A DNA stretch of 64,000 nucleotides from Haplomitrium mnioides (GCA_049999725.1 JBNGIS010020651.1:1-64000), one strand, 5' to 3'. Numbered from the stretch's first letter, positions 1 to 11,865 are shown. Notes: a model not told the origin generated them from the sequence alone. Numbers and translations: made by a program.

Positions 1-179
1 GATCGAGAGTGCAACAAGATTGAAACTTCAGCAAATAAAATTTTGTAAGGAAAATACTTTATTATATAGAAAAATTACATCACTCGTATGCTACAGCTCT
101 ATCCTCTTCAGGAGAAATTTTCCACTGTAAATTAACTGATTGAAAAGCTTAAGCATCTAGAGACACAAGAGAGTCCTTC

Positions 180-709
180 AAGACTTTCCAATCCTAGAAA
201 TGGCAAAAAAATCACCAGTAGCACCTGCAGTACCAGGAGGATTAGGTTCCTTGTAGTATGCATATACTATCTACAATTTGGTCACTTGAGATGGCAAAGA
301 AGCCATTTTCAAAACTCTCTAAGGTATGTAGATAAACTCACGTCCATCATATTCTCCACTGATGCAATTTTGCATCAACTTCAAAGCAAAGACAAAGCCT
401 ATGCCGGACTTAGAGCAAAGATCTACGATCCAATGTTGCTCTATTGATAAATGGTCAATAAAAAATTTGTAAAGACCGTAGGGCTTTTGATAGACATTCA
501 CAAGAGCATAATCTCTTGAATGTTTTAGTTTGGCCAATATTGTAGGATAACTAAACACACTCCGCATAATTTTCCAAGGATGACCACTTGCACTAGCAAG
601 TTGCAAATTGAAAAGCTTCATGCTCTTTTTACCCTCCTTTGTCCAATAGCTGACAGTCCAATACTTGTGGGCGTGAGAAATTCTTGGACCATTGGAAGGA
701 TGAATATTG
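180..709 (-). pseudogene. Remnant resembling an N4/N6 DNA methylase C-terminal part
   Basis: A reading frame runs from about 709 down to an in-frame stop at 319-321 and continues in the same frame, with further stops, to about 180. The open part contains KHSRDYALVNVYQKP, GLYKFFIDH and WIVDLCSKSGIGFVFALKL. The last looks like SAM-binding motif I (hydrophobic-D-x-x-S-G-x-G) of beta-class amino-methyltransferases, in which motif I lies C-terminal to the catalytic DPPY box. The Gly after Cys-Ser is replaced by Lys, and no DPPY box is visible, so this is a fragment. The first stop lies where YIP is followed by RVLKM. A ParB-like remnant on the same strand at 12964-13795 may be the N-terminal part of the same gene type. 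The family call is from motif recognition only. Confidence 0.42.
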
Positions 710-1029
710 CTTTTGTCCGTGTAGTTAGAAAAACAAACGAATCAAACACTTGAAACAAAGTGTAGGAAAAAAAACAAAACAAATAGAAAACCAAAAAATA
801 AAAAAGGGAGTCCCTAGATGTCGTAGTCGATAGCACAACAAACCTCAAAAAGAGCATTCTCGATGATGCCAAATTGTTGCGAAGAATGTATTATCACAAA
901 AGACCAAAAATCTAAAGTTGTGATTGTTGCACAAGAGGAAACCATATCAAACAAGTCATCTCTAGAAAAAGGGTCAAAATCGTCATGCTTACATTCTTTT
1001 TGATTGCAACAGTAAAGAATATTTGCAAT
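710..1029. other. No gene recognised
   Basis: AT-rich sequence directly upstream (in minus-strand sense) of the methylase-like remnant. Short open frames occur on both strands but show no motif. I see nothing else supportable. Confidence 0.5.
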
Positions 1030-1185
1030 GGCCAAAGTAAAACATCTAGAAGCTCTTGGACTTCAATATCCACATGCGCATGGACTTCAATGTCTAGGCG
1101 CACAAGGACTTTAATATTTTAACGTGCATAGACTTCAAAGTACGAGCGCCAAAACTTCTATGTCCATGCGCGCATGGACATAGTG
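1030..1185. repeat. Minisatellite fragment with CATGCGCGCATGG-like core
   Basis: About five degenerate units of the type 'catgcgcatggacttcaa' lie side by side, ending in a perfect 26-bp palindrome at 1158-1183 whose half-site is ctatgtccatgcg. The same unit forms arrays at 18.0-19.0 kb and 23.3-23.7 kb and a short cluster at 20.63-20.76 kb. Short ORFs that cross it simply translate the repeat. Confidence 0.6.
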
Positions 1186-2233
1186 TTTTTTGAAGTTAAC
1201 GGCTTTGCCGGTTTCTCTTCATGTGACTTTGATGTTGAGTGCACATTGAATATGAGAGGTGGGTTGAAGTGTGGCTGCAATCATCATTACACAACAAAGT
1301 CTACAAAGGAAGAATACTCAATACAAAAATATTGTGGAAATTCTCACTCTTTACTCCAAATGCTCTCACACAAAACACTCTTGCTCTCACCTTTCTAACT
1401 CTCAACACACTTCTCGCTCTATGAAAGACTACTCCTCAAGTGCTTGCCCTCTAATAAGTCTTCAAAGTAACTCCTCCAGAGCTCCTCCAAGGACTTCTCC
1501 AAAGGTCTCTCACAACTCTCAAATATAAAATCTCCAAATGAAAACCAAGTCCAAACTCCAACTCATATCCTCTCTTCTCCTCCTCCTTAAATATTCTATC
1601 ACCCTATGTAAAGAATCTATGGTGATTATCTCTCTAATTATTAAAGAATCTTCTCATTTGGAGCTTCTCTTGGTAAAGAATCTCAACAATTGGTCCAAGA
1701 CTTTTCTACCTTGTATTTGTCCCTACAAACAATTCTTAAGATGATACTTCAAGATTCCCTCAAAGAATAAGTCAAAGAACAAATTGACTTTTCTTGACTT
1801 TTCTCCTCTGTAGTCTATTCTAGAAGAATCTCTATAAAGTCATTAATACTTAGTCAAGTTACTTGTACTATACCTTGTTGCAAAGCTTGTCAAGTAAGCT
1901 TTTTACCCATGCAATAATAATTGTATTCTATAATTTTTGGATACTCTCTGTTTTGTAACTTTGACCAATTATAACTTCCGGTTTACAAGAGCTTTTTCAC
2001 TTTTGTAAATTTGTACAAATTAGTTAAGCAATATTATATTCCTCTATAAAATATCAGTTTCTAAACATTTCTAATAAGAACACAATTTACCCTGTACTCA
2101 ATTCTAGACATATTGAAGAAAACCGATCAAATCTAAGTTTCTCCTAATAACTTCTAAGTCTTCTCCATACTTCATCAAAATGCATCCCATTCTATGACAT
2201 GGGTTTAAGCATATTAAAATCTTCACAAAACCA
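1186..2233. other. Non-coding AT-rich flank of gypsy element 1
   Basis: AT-rich DNA with a pyrimidine-rich patch around 1330-1600. No conserved protein motif in any frame. It does not resemble the rest of the element 1 LTR, so the LTR fragment starting near 2234 is truncated here. Confidence 0.45.
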
Positions 2234-2948
2234 TCCCTCCATCGGACTGCAACCATCGGCCTCTTTTGGATTGAGGACCTCAAACTCCCTCCATCGGACT
2301 GCGACTGTCGGACAGAAGACTTCGGACTGCGGCCGTCAAACTTCTTCGGACTCTAAGTACTCAGCGTAAGTTAACTTTTAGAGGGTTGTTCTTCCTTTTT
2401 TATCCCTTATTCTCCTCGATTCAAATTGCATTGCGATTGCCTCGATCTCCTCTCTCTATCAAACTCCTGCACGCCTCCAATGGTTACGAATTGAGGATTC
2501 AATGGTCAAAATTGTTGGTTCCTCTATTATGCATCTCGACTTTCACCCATTTCCTTTGTTCTTGCCCATTTCTGCACCTATGGTCATGAAATCAGTCTCC
2601 CTTGTTCCGCCTTGAGAGCAATCCTCCCATGTGATCCTCCCCAACAAGTTTGAAGTGAATCTTGATGTTTGCTTTTCCTTTTTTCTGCCTAAGGTTTCTT
2701 CCGCCTCTGTCATTTTCTGTTCTATGTTCCAGATTCTGCTCTACTTTGGTTTCCTTCGTTGCTCCTCAACCTTTCCCTCCATGGCTTATAACCTCGATCC
2801 TTCCCTTCTCTCTAAGCATGTCTTGAATCCCTTTTGATGTACATTGGAAGCCCATTTAACCCAAAACATAGAACGTGTATGGCTCCTCACTTAATTTTTT
2901 GATTGTTTTTGAAAATATTACACGAAGTACCTTCCAACCTGGCTGACA
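2234..2948 (-). repeat. Truncated 3' LTR of element 1
   Basis: A direct repeat of 12236-12963, starting with 'ccctccatcggactg' and ending in ...ggctgaca at 2948. Only about 0.7 kb of the 4.0 kb LTR is present; the outer 3.3 kb is missing and replaced by unrelated AT-rich DNA. The outer target-site duplication therefore cannot be checked. Confidence 0.8.
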
Positions 2949-2961
2949 CTACTCCTCTTTT
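2949..2961 (-). promoter_or_regulatory. Polypurine tract of element 1
   Basis: The minus strand reads AAAAGAGGAGTAG directly against the TGTCA start of the 3' LTR, as expected for the plus-strand primer of reverse transcription. Confidence 0.65.
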
Positions 2962-3139
2962 AACTGTGCAACGTCTCCGGAAACATCCGTTTGGCCTACA
3001 CTTGGATAATTCTTTGGTTTCATTTCCTCGCTGTTCCCCGCTACTCTTAAAAGAAAATTACAAAATGCTAGTTATTTGCATTCCGTCCCGTTCTCCCCCT
3101 TTGTTGGTTACCACTTGTATATGTTTGAGAACCCCCCGA

Positions 3140-4460
3140 CTAGTGAGTCTCTATTGCTTCTCTCTCATCAGTCTCCCTATTGACATATTTCTTGAGTCGA
3201 TCATAGTATACCCGATTGGTGATCCTCTCTCCTTCCAAAGTCTCAAGCTCTGCTGACCTGTTTGAATGCATCTTAGTGAGCATGAATGGTTCCATCCACT
3301 TGGTGTGCAACTTTCCGAGAAAATGCACCACTCTGCTATCATATAACAACACCAGATCCCCATCTCGCACATCCACCGGTTTGAGCCCTTTGTCATGTTG
3401 CTTTTTTCTCAACTCCTGTTGGTGCTTCAACAGTCATTGGAACTGCACTCGCGTCTCCTCCAATGCCTCCAGATGATGTTTTCTCTCTGTCCTACTCTGG
3501 TTTTCCCCCAACCTCTCTTCAACTACCACTCTCGCTGTTGGCACGTCGAATTCTACAGGTACTAGGGCGTGCTGCCCAAAAACCAGAAAGTAGAGGCAGT
3601 GGCCTGTCGTAGTCTTGTAGGCCAGATTATAAGCGTGGGTTGCGGTTAGCAACTTCAGATCCCAATCTGCCTTGTTGGCAGCCACTGACTTGCAGAGGAT
3701 TTTCCCCGTTATTCCGTTTTCTCTCTCTGTCAGCCCATTGGCCTTCCGATGATAGGCTGTCGTCTAGTGGTGTTTGATCAAATACTAGCTTGTTAAATCT
3801 TGCACCACCCGGTTTACGAAGTGTGTGCCTTGGTCGCTAACCAGCTCCAGTGGTGCCCCAAACCTACAAAACATCTGCTCATATAAGAAGGTTGCGATCG
3901 TCCTTGCATCATCCTTTTGGGGTGGCCCTTGCTTCGACCCACTTAGTCGTGTAGTTTGTAGCTAGTAAGATGTACCGATTCCCCCGATGGGTGGAGGGTG
4001 CGATCGGCCCAATGAAGTCGATACCCCACTTCTCAAAAGGCGCCAATGGAATAATTAGGACCAACGGGTGATGCTGAGAGGCTGCTGGTTTCCCTGTCCT
4101 TTGACAGGAGTCACATTTCTTCACAAAGAAATACACATCCTTGTGCAAGGTAGGTCACCAGTACCTTGCACTCAGCACCTTCCCTACCGTGGTTTCCGCG
4201 GCAAAGTGACCACCCACCTCTTCTCCATGTACTACCCTCATCACCACCGTGGCTTGATCCTTCTCCAAGCACCTCTAGAGTGTTCCGTCCATCCCTTGCT
4301 TATGGAGCACCCCGTTTATCATCAAATAAGGCCTCACCTTCCGGAGGAAGACTGCCGCTGCCTCCTTGCTACTGCCCTTTGGTAATTGTGCAGAAAGAAG
4401 GAACTGTATGATGCTAGAATATTTTGTGGGCTTCTCCACTCTGACATGAAATAGATCCTC
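3140..4460 (-). pseudogene. Integrase, element 1 (frameshifted)
   Basis: Integrase joins element cDNA to the host genome. Visible in order: the zinc-binding HHCC region (...GGHFAAE... and [11 protein letters not shown] near 4060-4110), the first catalytic Asp in GIDFIGPI (about 4010-4035), a degraded central core, then TTTGHCLYFLVFGQHALVPVE (3545-3610) and a basic C-terminal part containing LVLLYDSRVVHFLGKLHTKW (3280-3350). The reading frame changes between about 3900 and 3700, with stops at 4275, 3909 and 3434. The C-terminal end, near 3140, is about 190 bp from the polypurine tract and has no chromodomain. Confidence 0.8.
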
Positions 4461-4469
4461 ATATGAGAA

Positions 4470-5760
4470 AGTGTCATCTACCTCATTTGCGTTGATTGGC
4501 CTGTCCACCCTGGAGAAGAAATTTGCATTGAGGTGCTTCTTCCATGGTTTGACTCGCACCTCGAAATTGAACTCCTGGAGGAGGAGCCTCCACCTTGCAA
4601 TCCTCCCTGTCAGATCAGGTTTGTTAACCATGTACTTAAGAGCATTTGTGATCTGTATGAAATATCACCTTGTAGTGGAGCAGATAGTGTCGGAATTTCT
4701 TCAGCGAGTATATGATTCCTAAGGCCTCTCGGTCTATTGCTAAGTAGTTCTTCTCTACGGAAGACAACAATCTACTGGCAAAGTAAATTGGATGGTCCCG
4801 GCCCTCCTCATCTAATTGGTTAAGTATTGCACCTATACAGAAACCTGACACATCAATCATGACGTGAAACTCCTCCCAAGTAGGCGGTATAAGCACCGGT
4901 GCATTTGCGAGCCTCCTCTTTAGCTTATTAAAACTGGACAACGTTTTTGGTGTAGGCTCAAAGTCGCTGCCAACCTTGGTCATTCATGTGAGAGGCAGCT
5001 CTACTAGTGCGAATTGGGCAATGAATCTCATGTAATACCTTACACAACCTAGAAAACCCTGCATTGCCTTCAAATTAGTGGGGAAGGTTACTCTCATCCA
5101 ATTACTCACCTTCTCTTGGTCCACCTTGATTCCCTGATTGGATACTCGGTGGCCTAAGAGTATGCCCTCCTTGACTCTGAAGAAGAATTTCCCATGGCGC
5201 AACCTCAACCCTGTTTACCGACAATGCTGGAAGGTAAGCCTCACATCCTGCTCGTGATCACACGTTTTCCCATACACCACAAAGTCATCTATGAAAATCT
5301 CCAAAAATTTCCTCAAGTAGTCATGGAAAATATTCATCATCATTCTTTGAAATGTCCTTGGCGCGTAACACAACCCAAATGGCATCTTTCTGAAGACAAA
5401 CACCCCCCACCTCGTGGTGAATGCGATTTTCAACTAGTCCTCCTCCCTGATCCATATCCAATTGTACCTGGAATAACCGTCCATGAAACTGTAGACTTCA
5501 TGTCCTGCTATTAAGTCGAGCACCCCATCTGTGAAAGGTAGGGGGTAATGGTCCTTCTTAGTTGCCTCATTCAGCTTCCTAAAGTCTTGGCACACCCTGA
5601 TTTTTTGTTTGCCATCCAGTCCAATCTTCTTGGGTACCACCACTAGAGTAGACACCCATTTGTTGTTCAAGATTGGGCAAATGAAGCTAGCCTCAAACAA
5701 CTTGTCTATCTCCTCTTTCACTATTAAATAGAACTTGGAATTCATTCGATATTGACGTGC
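4470..5760 (-). pseudogene. Reverse transcriptase and RNase H, element 1
   Basis: The RT begins near 5745 (NSKFYLIVKEEIDKL). KIRVCQDFRKLNEATKKDHYPLP, MPFGLCYAPRTFQ and the catalytic box in EIFIDDFVVYG (about 5280-5310) follow. The box is F-I-D-D rather than the commoner Y-x-D-D. RNase H follows with VLIPPTWEEFHVMIDVSG, FASRLLSSVEKNY and HTDH. In-frame stops lie at 5434, 5215 and 4984, and the frame changes near 4630. Framing matches the usual gypsy order RT-RH-INT. Confidence 0.85.
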
Positions 5761-6810
5761 CTTACTGGTATAGCCGTGGGTTCTAGGTCAATGCGATGCT
5801 TGCCCAACTCCTCTGGAACTCCCTTCAGGTCTGTGTGGCTCCAAGCAAAAACATCGCTGAAGTTTGTTAGGGTCTGAATCAAGGCTTGCTCCGTAGCTAC
5901 TGGTAGGCCAAACCCTACTTGGAATGCTCGTCCCTCATGAACCTTCACCTCTCAATGTTGCTCTATTTTTACCATCTCCATCTCATTCCTCAAGCGTGGG
6001 TTGTCAACAGCTTCCAGAGTGGCCAGACGCAACCTACCTTGCACCAAGGTCAGATTACGGACGGTTTCCTTCTTATCCTGGCTGCTCCCTTCTTGATGGA
6101 GGGATAGGCGCAGCTCTTTGGGGTATGACTCCCCATTTAGGTTGGGTCCAGTACTCCCACCAGTCTTCCAACTCCCCATTGTCTCCTTCGTGCCATATTT
6201 AGCTTCCATGCTCCCCGCCAACTCGATTTGGTTGACCATCACCGTACCCCTTCCCCGCAGATCTTCCTGCATGGCTTTGCCGACCACCTGAACCCAATAA
6301 TGGTACTCTGAATCCTCCGCCTCTTCTGTCAACCATTCACTTTCATACTCCGTTTTAGGTTGCGTCTCCCCTTGGTGTGGCACCGGTCCATAGCGTATTA
6401 TCGTTCTCTCTAGACGAAAGACTAGTGTCGAGTTCCCCCAAATATGCATGACTCTGGCCTCGTACAGCCAGGGTCTCCCAATTAGTACTGGGTAAGGGGA
6501 TGCTCGTGCTGGTCGCATCACCAAATAATTCAGTCAAAACTCCTTGCCACCAATGGTAGTAGGTACTTGCAAGAGAGCACCCAAGGGCTTGACTCGAGAC
6601 CCATCTGCCAATCTCATTATTCGAGCGGTAGGTTGGAAGTCTCTGAACCCCAATCTATGGGCAATCTTATCGATCATGATATCGACGCCCACTCCTCCAT
6701 CCACCGGTACCAGAGATAGTGTACATCCAGCAATCTGGACATCAATCTCTGGGGCACCATTGTCTTCACATACCCACTATAGCTTTGCAGAGACCCCCAC
6801 TTGAGGTAGC
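5761..6810 (-). pseudogene. Retropepsin-like protease and linker, element 1
   Basis: The active-site region reads LVPVDGGVGVDIMID (about 6675-6720), an Asp-Gly-Gly variant of the retropepsin D-T/S-G triad followed by the usual hydrophobic stretch. The second diagnostic piece is YPVLIGRPWLYEARV (about 6450-6495), corresponding to the ILGRPWL-type C-terminal motif. A charged linker follows to 5742. An in-frame stop lies near 6530 and another near 5950, and the frame changes at the join to RT near 5750. Confidence 0.7.
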
Positions 6811-8790
6811 TTTTAACGCCTTTTGGCTCCCATCAGCAACTACCTCAGTTGTCTTCTGTACAACGGGCTATCTTTGATTAATTACCCCATAGTGGCTGTG
6901 ACAGAGCAGTTCCGAACATCAACCTGATTGTTGTAAGGGTTAGGTTTCGGTGCCCCGGCCATAGATGATAGAAGTTCCTTGAGCTATTTTGATTCTTTCA
7001 GCCTTTGCTGCCTCTTGACCTCCTTCATGGTCTAAGTGACCGCATCCTTTTCTTCGTCGGCGTCTAAGGCCGCAAGCTGCCTCCTCACCTCCTGCTGCTG
7101 CTTTGGATAAAACCATTTGGGATTATCCCGCTGGTAATCTGAGTCACTCAGCGATGGTGACCCTTGAACCTTCGCCTTCTCGGCCTTCCACACATTCTTG
7201 TGCTTGTCCTTCTTTTTGGACTTTGCTCCCGATCTGGTTACCACTCGGTAGCAGACCTCTGATGTGGGGGTCTCCCAACCTGCCAGTGCAGCTTCCTCCT
7301 CTTCAAGTTCCCACTTCGTAGCCTCAGCCCATTCCAAAACTATCAAGTTGATTACTGCCGATGGCGGCAGATTCCCACCTGCATTGGAAGCTACTTCTGG
7401 CCTCTTATTGAGGGAACAATTTGCAACTACATGTCCCTCCTTCTTACACTGAAAGCACAATGCCACCAACTGCCCATGATTCTGTTTCCTCGACTCAAGG
7501 AAGTTAGGTGAGATGTGCCCAAGCTGACCACAGTTTCAACACACCATGATAGTCGTTCTTGGTGGCTTGTTTGTAGCCCAACCGTTGGATTGCCCAACCC
7601 ATATGCCTGTAGGTCTCCCTAGGAGGGTACGGGGTTCACTATTGATCTGGTATACAAATTCCAGTGCCTCCTCTTGAACATATTCCACTTCTTCACATAT
7701 GTATTCCGGGGGCTCCTCTTTCACATAATGAATGGTGTTGGCTTCAACAGGGCACTCTTGAGGAGAATGTTTGTGCTTGTTACACTTGATGCACCATACA
7801 TCCACCGTCTTGGTGGGTAGTGGTTGGCTCTCTGGTTTGATTCCAGCGAGGAGTATGTTCATGGCCTCCATCTTTGCGCTCAACTCCTCCAGCAGGTCTT
7901 TCCCCCCTTTCCTTTTGCTCGGCTCCGGTTCAAGTTCTCGGTCGAGACCTTTCCTTGATCTCCTTTTCTTGTTGTCCCTTTGGTAGTGGGATTGTCGGTC
8001 TTTCCTTTCCTTGGCCTCCCCCTTCTTTTTTTGCTCCTTCTTATTTTTCTTTCTTCTTGACGACTTGTCCTCACTTGAACTACTACTGTCTGAGTCAACC
8101 TCACTCTCTAAGGTGGATGCGGAGCTCTTTTTTGACTCCTCATCACTATCTGAGCTTTCTGAAGAGTACTCTAACTCATACTTAGCTCTTGACTTGTTTT
8201 GAGAGCTGTTGATGGCAGCTTTGACGTGGGATTGGGCGATAGTCACCGTAGCTTCCAGATCTTGAGGGTTAGTTTGCCTCACCCATGTCCCTATCTCTCG
8301 GGGCAAGGTTGCCAAGAACCATGAGGTCAACATCCCATATGTGACAAGTGGGTTCAGCTTCCTTGCCACCTTCTTGAACCTTTGTAACAATTTCCTCATC
8401 GATTCTTTCTTCTTCATTCGAAGCTACCCCTTCGGATAAGAGCCTCTGTCTCCTCTCCAATCTTTCTGAATTCCGACACGAAGGCAACCTAGTCCCTCTT
8501 GTTGTCCTCTGGTAGGTCTTTGTACCAAGGTTGGGCTTCTCCTTTCAACACTACAGGCAAGATACTGATCTTCACATGACTCTCCCCATTGGCATTAGCA
8601 GTGTTCTCCATATCATCCAACCATGCATCGGGATCCTCCTTGGCTTGACCTCTAAAGGTCCTATACTTAAATTTGCCTCGAAGTCCCGTAGGGGGTACTG
8701 GGTTGGCTATCATAGTGATGGGTGGAGCTAACTCTACCCACAATTCAATGCCCTCATCCACACCTCTTTCTCACCTTCTCCATTTCTCTG
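6811..8790 (-). pseudogene. Gag with three zinc knuckles, element 1
   Basis: Gag forms the virus-like particle and binds element RNA. The N-terminal part (from about 8780) contains WLDDMENTANANGESHV and LKGEAQPWYKDLP, typical of plant retrotransposon gag. A Ser/Asp/Lys-rich linker occupies about 7900-8190. Zinc knuckles follow: CIKCNKHKHSPQEC (near 7760-7795, complete), C-NCGQLGHISPNF (7510-7555, Trp codon now a stop and last Cys now Phe) and CFQCKKEGHVVANC (7415-7460, complete). A one-base frame change near the start and another between 8490 and 8417 break it. Confidence 0.8.
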
Positions 8791-8934
8791 GTCAAGGGAT
8801 GTGAGGAGCAGGTAAAAGCACCACTTAATACTTCAAGGTTCCTCAACCCTTATGCCTTCCCCCTTTTTGGTGACCCTGGACTTCGCAAGGTGACTCTCTA
8901 GTTCCAGGTTTATCTTGGGTTTCTTCAAACCTTT

Positions 8935-8952
8935 GCCCTCCTTCTAGCGCCA
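8935..8952 (-). promoter_or_regulatory. Primer-binding site of element 1
   Basis: The minus strand reads TGGCGCTAGAAGGAGGGC ten bases inside the 5' LTR, the position for the tRNA primer. The identical 18-mer sits at 46003-46020 in element 3. The TGG start matches a tRNA CCA end. I cannot name the tRNA from memory. Confidence 0.65.
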
Positions 8953-9494
8953 AAAAAATCTATGTCACACCCCTTCCTCCTTCATTAACACCCAATTAAT
9001 GCTATTTCAGAGGAAAAGGGGGACAAAGAACAACCAGGCTCTTTAATGAGACAGCCCAGAACCTTCGTTAGTGAATTCTGGTCTTAACAATCCCGAACTT
9101 CTCACCTTGCATTTCCACACTACTCTCAACCCACCTAAGCACAAGTCAAGCATGCATTCCTTTCCACCACACACAGAGCAACCACAACTCAATTGACTTC
9201 GGGGTACACACCAATATTGTGCTTGATGTAAATTTGGTTGCAGATATTCAATGTCACCTTTTATGAACAGGGGTGTATGCAATTATTACATAGGAATGAA
9301 CTTGCAACATTCTCCTACAGGCTGCATCCTAACACAACCAAGGCTAATCACTCCTCCAATCACTGAATTGTCAACACAACTAGCTACTCCAGCACCCAAA
9401 CAAAGCAGAGCTTTATGATTAATCAATCAACAAAATAGAAATTACAACCCAAGTGTGGAACCCATCCTATTAGCCTTCCTAGGCACATGTAGAA

Positions 9495-9497
<3 letters not shown>

Positions 9498-9566
<69 letters not shown>
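9498..9566. repeat. (CT)n microsatellite
   Basis: An uninterrupted run of about 34 CT dinucleotides inside the element 1 LTR. No comparable tract is visible in the family B LTRs. Its length is likely polymorphic. Confidence 0.95.
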
Positions 9567-9569
<3 letters not shown>

Positions 9570-10738
9570 TAACTCTTCTAACATCACTCCCCCTACTATT
9601 ATGCAGTGAATTATCACCAACACTTTAGCTCGACCAGAATTGTAAGTAAGATAGCCATTGTTTTCACCCAAGTCAACCCGAATTCTCCCCTATGATTTGA
9701 CTCAGTTTTCTCGACACAATCCCCTATCTGTTGAAACCCTAGACAGAGGTTCAGAATTTGTGTCCCAAATATAGGTCTTGACTCTGCAAACACAACAACA
9801 CCACAAACATTATTCTCCCTGCCACTCTCCCCACTCACACACCTTATCCAGATAGTTTTTTTTAACTTCCATCGCTAGAAGCCTTGAATTTACTTCCTGA
9901 GGCTTGGATGAGGTCTTATTTAACTTCCACCTCTGGAAGCCAGCCCTCCCAGCTACTGGATCACCCACTCCACCCGAGAATTGGCTGGATCTTCCCCGCA
10001 GTGCGCAAGCACTAACGTGGCCACTCCTCTTCTTTGTCCACAAAATTGCAACACCAGCAATACTCTCCTAATGCTTCTGGGACTGATCTGCTACACAAAC
10101 CAAAGCTAAGACGACACCCATATCCCCCCCCTTGGCTGCCTCTTATGAAATACAAACCAAAAGAATTGTCCTCTCCTCTAAATATTGGTCCACCTCCAAA
10201 TGTTGGTCTGGCTTCAAAGATGAGTCCACCTGAGTAGTCTGAGCCTTTAGAGCCTCTTGCTCAACGATTCCCAACACCTCCTCAGTCCACCTCCACCCTG
10301 TGATGGCCTTCCTTCACGAGTACACCTACTTCACATAAGGTCTCACCAGAACTCTCTCCTTTGTATCCCGCTGCTCTCTCTCTGCACAGAATAATCAGTC
10401 CCTGTAGATTTAGAGCAAGGAAGTCTATCCCCGTGCTTGTTGCCCCTCCCCCCCTCCCCCCCAAACCTCGATGTTTCATCACCGCCCTTCCTTGAAGGTC
10501 CCCGTTTCCCTTATCTGATACCTAAGGGGTGCATCCCGCTTTTTCACACAGCCTAAAAGTGGGGTTTTTTCACATTCAAAGTCTACAATAGGTGCCAATA
10601 GCTGCTTTTTGTTGTCCTCTTCCTAACAAAACTGATTTCACACCAATCTGACATTTGTAGCTTTGGTAATCAGCGTTTGAAGAGACATACTTTTTCCTTT
10701 GTTTTTTCCTTTTTTTAGCTTGATAGCACGTATAATCC

Positions 10739-11481
10739 TTCTGATATCGGACATCTGGCATGTGGCACGTTGGAGGAGTCCGCAAAATTCCTTGGACTCA
10801 CCAGTCCGTGAGATCCATCGGACAGCGGACGCGTGGTACCTAGGGGGAGTCTGTTGGATTCCTCGGACTCGCCAACCAGTGAGATTCCTTAGACGTCGAA
10901 TAGCGGACACATGGCACTTTGAGGGAGCCCATTGGATTCTTCAGACTCACCAACCCGTGAGATTCCTCAGACTCGCCAACCCGTGAGAATCTTCGGACTT
11001 GCCAACCTGTGAGATTCCTCGGACATCGGACACGTGACGCTTTGGGGGAGCCCATTGGATTCCTCGAACTCACCAACCCATGAGATTCCTCAGACATCGG
11101 ATATCGGACACGTGGCGCTTTGGAGGAGCCCGTTGGATTCCTCGGAACCGTTGGTCAACTTCGGATTGTTGGTCAAAGATGACGATCCAACTTCCCTGTG
11201 GAAAACGACGTCCGACGATGCCTCCTCAGACACATGGCACTTCGGGAGAGCCCGTTGGATTCCTTGGACTCTTGGTCAACTTTGGACTGTTCGTCAAAGG
11301 TGACGGTCCAGCTTCCCTGTGTAAAATAGCGTCAAAAGGTGCCTCCTCGGACACGTGGCACTTCGGGGGAGCCCGTTGGATTCCTCGGACTCACCAACCC
11401 GTGAGATTCCTCGGACGTCGGATAGGGGACAGGTGGCGCTTCGAGGGAGCCCGTTGGATTCCTCAGACTCGCCACGTCATC
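10739..11481 (+). repeat. Tandem LTR module with ACACGTGGC-type motif
   Basis: Seven or so imperfect units carry 'gacacgtggcactt', then 'gggggagcccgttggatt', 'cctcggactcgccaaccc' and 'gtgagattcctcggac'. Exact CACGTG occurs near 11033, 11109 and 11353, with near-variants at 10759, 10828, 10912 and 11231. ACACGTGGC matches the plant G-box/ABRE consensus, but binding is not shown. The same module occurs in the opposite orientation in family B LTRs (28265-28320 and 51040-51095). Confidence 0.7.
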
Positions 11482-11865
11482 TGAAGAGCCATTCCCTAGC
11501 CGAGTAAGAACAGTGGCTTCGTCGAACTTTCAAACGTTGCAGCCGCACTCTGTCGAACTTTCCGCCTTGTCCTCTCCGGATCTTTGATAGATCACTCTTT
11601 TGGCACTTCTTGTTCTTCCTGCTGGACCGTCGATAGATCGCCTTTTTGGCACTTCTTGTTCCTTTTCTGGCCGGACCGTCGATAGATCACCCTTTTGTCT
11701 AATCCCTCCTTGCTCTTCTGGTTGAATCTCCCAATGGATCCTAGTTAAGTGGGCTCTCCACGTCGAAAGATCACTCGGAACACATTTAACCAAGCTCCCC
11801 ACTTAGGGAGGCTGAGTTTCGTGAAGCTCTGGGGGGCCCGCCACCTACCCGTGACGACTCGCAAA

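Noticed and set aside
2386-2837. Plus-strand ORFs repeated at 12330-12862 with similar peptides
   Set aside because: The pair is simply the two LTRs of element 1. Similarity follows from duplication, and the frames are antisense to the element with no motif.
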